From NCBI RefSeq assembly GCF_039062465.1, contig NZ_JBCLNF010000003.1, positions 160,852 to 224,851 of the forward strand: a DNA stretch of 64,000 bases. The letters are read 5' to 3'. Each line of letters starts with the position of its first letter. Within the stretch, counting starts at the first letter, position 1. A program made the position numbers and the translations under genes. The notes beneath the pieces were generated by a model that made no database searches, had not been told where the DNA came from, and saw only the letters and a list, made by a program, of their open reading frames with translations. Positions 61,266 to 64,000 of this stretch are shown piece after piece. The DNA comes from Parolsenella sp958406235 (GTDB lineage: Bacteria > Actinomycetota > Coriobacteriia > Coriobacteriales > Atopobiaceae).

Positions 61266-62072
61266 TTACGCCCGAGCGCGCGCCTCCTCGAGAACGCGAC
61301 GCATCTCGGCCTGAACGGCCTGCTCGGTATTCTTCCCAATCACGCGCTCGGCAATCTGTTTGACGGCGTAGCGGCCATTGCCCATCGCCACGGGATGACC
61401 CACCATGCGCAGGATCTCGTAGTCGTTCATGGCATCACCGAAAGCCATGACCTCGTCCGCCTCGATGCCCAGGTACTCCATAATCTGGCGAATGCCCGTT
61501 GCCTTCGAAACGCCCACCTGCATGACGTCAATCCACCTCGAGCCCGAGGGCGCGAAAACAAAGCGATCGCCCAGCTCGCGCTGGAGGACGTAGGCCATGT
61601 CCATCGTGTATTCGGGCGTGTCGCAGAAGATCGAGGTCTTGAGGATGTTCACCTCGGGTGCGGGCACGTCATAAACGCGGACAGCGGCGAGCAGATCCTT
61701 GTCGATCTCACGCTCGAAGCGATCCTCGTCATCAAGCAGGAAGCTCTGGGTGCGGTCGAAAAGGGCGATGTGGAGGCAATCGAAGTTGTCGACCGTCTCC
61801 TTCAGACGCCTGAGCCCGATGTGCGAGAAGACCTCGCGGTCGATGAGCTCTCCCGACACCACGACCTGGGCGCCGTTCGATGCCACGAAGTCCATCTGGT
61901 CCACAACGGGAGCGAAGAACTCATGGAGCGTGTCGAGCCTGCGGCCGGAGCTCGCCGCGAAGTGAACGCCCGCCTCGCGAAGCTCGCGAATGATGCCGAA
62001 GGTCTCCGCCGGCACCTCGGAGTGCTCGTCGAGCAGCGTGCCGTCCATATCCGATGCGATGAGCTTAATCAC
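61266..62072 (-). CDS. Cof-type HAD-superfamily hydrolase (class IIB)
   Basis: A 268-aa sugar- or flavin-phosphate phosphatase-like protein. HAD motif I is SDMDGTLLDE (7-16), motif II SSGRR, motif III Lys in VSKATGI and motif IV FGDAMNDYEIL; the C2B cap lies between. The start is GTG at 62072 behind GGAG. It lies 26 nt upstream of the Pth2 gene, so the two are probably co-transcribed. Confidence 0.92.
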   Translation of the reverse strand: MIKLIASDMDGTLLDEHSEVPAETFGIIRELREAGVHFAASSGRRLDTLHEFFAPVVDQMDFVASNGAQVVVSGELIDREVFSHIGLRRLKETVDNFDCLHIALFDRTQSFLLDDEDRFEREIDKDLLAAVRVYDVPAPEVNILKTSIFCDTPEYTMDMAYVLQRELGDRFVFAPSGSRWIDVMQVGVSKATGIRQIMEYLGIEADEVMAFGDAMNDYEILRMVGHPVAMGNGRYAVKQIAERVIGKNTEQAVQAEMRRVLEEARARA

Positions 62073-62236
62073 GATGTCTCCGTTCTCTGGATTGTGGCGA
62101 TGTGGTCGGTTGTCGTGACAGCAAGCCGCTTGGCTTGGACGCCTGCCAACACAAGGCGGCAGGCACCCGAGTTAAGCGGCAAAGGGCGCGACGAAAAGGG
62201 CGCGACGAATCGCCAGGCGCCCTTCGCCGCGCGCGA

Positions 62237-63499
62237 TTACTCCTGCGGAGCCGCGAAGCGGGCCACGAGCTGCTCGAGCGCGTCGACCATGAGCTCCATG
62301 CTGCGCACGGGAATGAACTCGCGAACGCCATGGAAGTTGTAGCCGCCAGTGGGCAAGTTGGGGCACGGCAGGCCGCGGAAGGTCAGCTGGGCGCCGTCGG
62401 TGCCGCCACGGACGGGCACGACGCGCGGTTCCATGCCACACGCCGCCATCGCGGCGAAGGCGTTATCGCGCAGGAAGTCCATACCACGCAGGTGCTCGGC
62501 CATGTTGCGATACTGCTCGCGAATCTCGACCTCGACCGTGCCGGTGCCATAGCGCCTGTTGAGGAACTCCGCGGCATCACGAAGCTGCTGCTCGCGGGCG
62601 GCGAAGTGGTCCGCGTCGAAGTCGCGCACGATGTAGGTCAGACTTGCCTCGCCCGAAGAACCCGAGACCTCGATCGGGTGGAAGAAGCCCTCGTAACCCT
62701 CCGTGTACTCCGGGCGCTCTGCCGCGGGAAGCAGGGCATCAAATTCGCCGAGCACGGTGATGGCGTTGACCATGACGTTCTTGGCACTACCGGGGTGCAC
62801 CTCGACACCATGGGCCGTGACCTTGGCTTGGCTCGCGGAGAAGCACTCCCAGTTGAAGTCGCCGAGCTCCTCGCCATCGACGGTGTAGGCCCAGGTCGCG
62901 CCGAACTTCTCGAGGTCGAGCAGGGACGCGCCATGGCCAATCTCCTCGTCCGGCACGAAGGCAATCTTGAGCGTGGGGTGCGGAAGCTCGGAATGAGCGG
63001 CGAGACGCGCAGCGAGGGCGACGATCTCCGCAACGCCCGCCTTGTCGTCCGCGCCAAGAAGCGTAGTGCCGTCCGTGACGACGATGTCCTGGCCGACGAA
63101 TCGCTCGAGCGCGGGGAGCTGCTCGGGCGTGGTCTCGATTACGTGGCCGTCGCGCTCGCCGGCGACGAGCGGGCCGCCTTCATAGCGGACGACGCGCGGC
63201 TTGACACCGGCGGCAGGCGCGTCGGGTGCGGTGTCGATGTGGGCAATGAGGCCGAGGGCCGGGAGATCCTCCGCCCCGGCCGAGGCGGGCAGCGTCGCCG
63301 TCACGTAGGCGTTGCTCGTGGCCTCGACCTCGACGCAGCCCAGCTCGGCGAGCTCGGCGGCAAGCTGGCGGGCCATGTCGTGCTGGCAGGCGGTCGACGG
63401 GGTCTCCTCCTCGTTGTGCGGATCAGACTGCGAGTCAATCTGCACGTAACGCATGAATCGTTCAAGGACGTCGCTTGGCTTCGGCGTGTAGCTATCCAT
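62237..63499 (-). CDS. pepT: Peptidase T (tripeptide aminopeptidase)
   Basis: A 420-aa M20-family di-zinc peptidase that removes the N-terminal residue of tripeptides. GLIAHIDTAPDAPA (zinc-ligand His and catalytic Asp, about 87-100), GADDKAGVAEI (bridging Asp), FVPDEEIGHGA (catalytic Glu pair) and PVRGGTDGAQLTFRGLPCPN (in part) fit. Length as expected. The start follows GAGGAGGG. Confidence 0.96.
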   Translation of the reverse strand: MDSYTPKPSDVLERFMRYVQIDSQSDPHNEEETPSTACQHDMARQLAAELAELGCVEVEATSNAYVTATLPASAGAEDLPALGLIAHIDTAPDAPAAGVKPRVVRYEGGPLVAGERDGHVIETTPEQLPALERFVGQDIVVTDGTTLLGADDKAGVAEIVALAARLAAHSELPHPTLKIAFVPDEEIGHGASLLDLEKFGATWAYTVDGEELGDFNWECFSASQAKVTAHGVEVHPGSAKNVMVNAITVLGEFDALLPAAERPEYTEGYEGFFHPIEVSGSSGEASLTYIVRDFDADHFAAREQQLRDAAEFLNRRYGTGTVEVEIREQYRNMAEHLRGMDFLRDNAFAAMAACGMEPRVVPVRGGTDGAQLTFRGLPCPNLPTGGYNFHGVREFIPVRSMELMVDALEQLVARFAAPQE

Positions 63500-63761
63500 G
63501 GGCCCTCCTCAGGGAAATCCCGCGTTGGGCGGGATGAATGAATGTCCGTAATGAGTTTACTCCCCAGGTGACGTGCGCATCGAAAGGGGTTTGTCATGAG
63601 GCATGGAGTCGCTAGCGCGTCGGTGGCCTCCGGCATGCAGGAGGTTGCCAATACGCAGATGTTTGCCGTGCTCAGCCGGCCGCCAATCCCATGGCGCACG
63701 CCCAGACCCGCCCGTTTCACGCGCAGTTAGCCTCCCCCGAGATCGCAGACGCCCACTCGAC
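63500..63761. other. Region upstream of pepT
   Basis: A gene-free stretch of 262 nt. A 7-bp hairpin ATCCCGC/GCGGGAT (63517-63523, 63529-63535) lies just upstream of the pepT ribosome binding site and may affect translation. A weak -10-like TAAACT on the minus strand is near 63555. Nothing else recognised. Confidence 0.4.
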
Positions 63762-63888
63762 CGAGAAGTATGGACATGAATCACGTTCGTCGGAGTAGAG
63801 GCAGTTGTTTAGCCACCAAACCTGCAGGTAGATTTACCACTTATTAGGAGACTACTCGAGGCGATTCGATCTATGTCCATACTTCTCG
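63762..63888. repeat. Structured hairpin element, copy B (family not recognised)
   Basis: A 127-nt element bounded by a perfect 16-bp inverted repeat (CGAGAAGTATGGACAT at 63762-63777, complement at 63873-63888), with partial pairing extending further outside. The core 63793-63856 is exactly 64 nt and begins GAGTAGAGGC, contains AAACCTGCAGGTAGA and ends CTACT, aligning with copy A (8743-8866). GAGTAG (63793-63798) pairs with CTACTC (63852-63857), in competition with GTAG (63828-63831). The spacers between arms and core are 15 and 16 nt, against 14 and 16 in copy A. It is AT-richer than the genome and in the same orientation as copy A. Confidence 0.8.
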
Positions 63889-64000
63889 AGTGAGTTGAAT
63901 ACCAGGGTTATTTCTTCGCTAGCTGTTATGTGCCATGACGTTGTTTACACCGAGTATGCGTGACATCGGAGGCAGGCCCCCGCACGCGCTGTGCGGACGG
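63889..64000. other. Right edge of the window, no gene seen
   Basis: A 112-nt AT-richer stretch after hairpin element B. I see no coding region, RNA signature or repeat before the sequence ends. Confidence 0.4.

Overview
The window is high-GC DNA with short intergenic gaps, strong GGAGG-type ribosome binding sites and many ATGA or TAATG gene overlaps. Several features point to a host-associated actinobacterium of the class Coriobacteriia, plausibly Collinsella-like: GC-rich coding, a Tat-type lipoprotein solute-binding protein, a type III glutamine synthetase, a thiamine-precursor YkoEDCF transporter under a TPP riboswitch, and a fatty-acid operon ordered as in lactic acid bacteria. No marker gene settles the genus, so this is inference.

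Layout. 1-3952: a branched-chain amino acid ABC transporter (livG partial, livM, livH, binding protein). 4330-11242: cell-envelope genes (DegT-type aminotransferase, ATP-grasp ligase, NlpC/P60 hydrolase, MurJ flippase) and YbaK. 11470-15274: an Asp/Glu racemase and uvrA with a LexA-type box. 15406-21332: a radical SAM protein and the ykoC-D-E-F operon, with promoter and TPP riboswitch. 21589-24206: phosphofructokinase and an M18 aminopeptidase. 24348-33651: one ten-gene fatty-acid synthesis operon, fabH-acpP-fabK-fabD-fabG-fabF-accB-fabZ-accC-accDA, with two palindromic operators at its promoter. 33853-40250: a 2-hydroxyacid dehydrogenase, a CmpB-like membrane protein, an HD protein, a DXS-like enzyme, a hypothetical protein and a nucleoid-associated protein. 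40438-44653: rnhA, polA and nth. 44720-48805: a polysaccharide deacetylase and glnN, the latter with four 22-bp repeats upstream. 49164-63499: mixed housekeeping and membrane genes (serB, HdeD-like, mntP, UMF1 transporter, phospholipase-like protein, GNAT, YdcF, EEP phosphatase, a large fused ABC exporter, Pth2, HAD hydrolase, pepT).

The most unusual observation is a pair of long hairpin elements, at 8743-8866 and 63762-63888. Both have a 64-nt core whose conserved blocks sit at identical offsets, enclosed by 15-16 bp inverted arms. The arms differ in sequence between the copies but each remains perfectly paired, as if the pairs covary. I do not recognise the family; it may be a structured RNA or a hairpin DNA element. 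The window also carries many short tandem repeats (33-48 bp) inside Ala-rich protein ends or just after stop codons, and two palindromes of one family placed in two intercistronic gaps of the thiamine operon.
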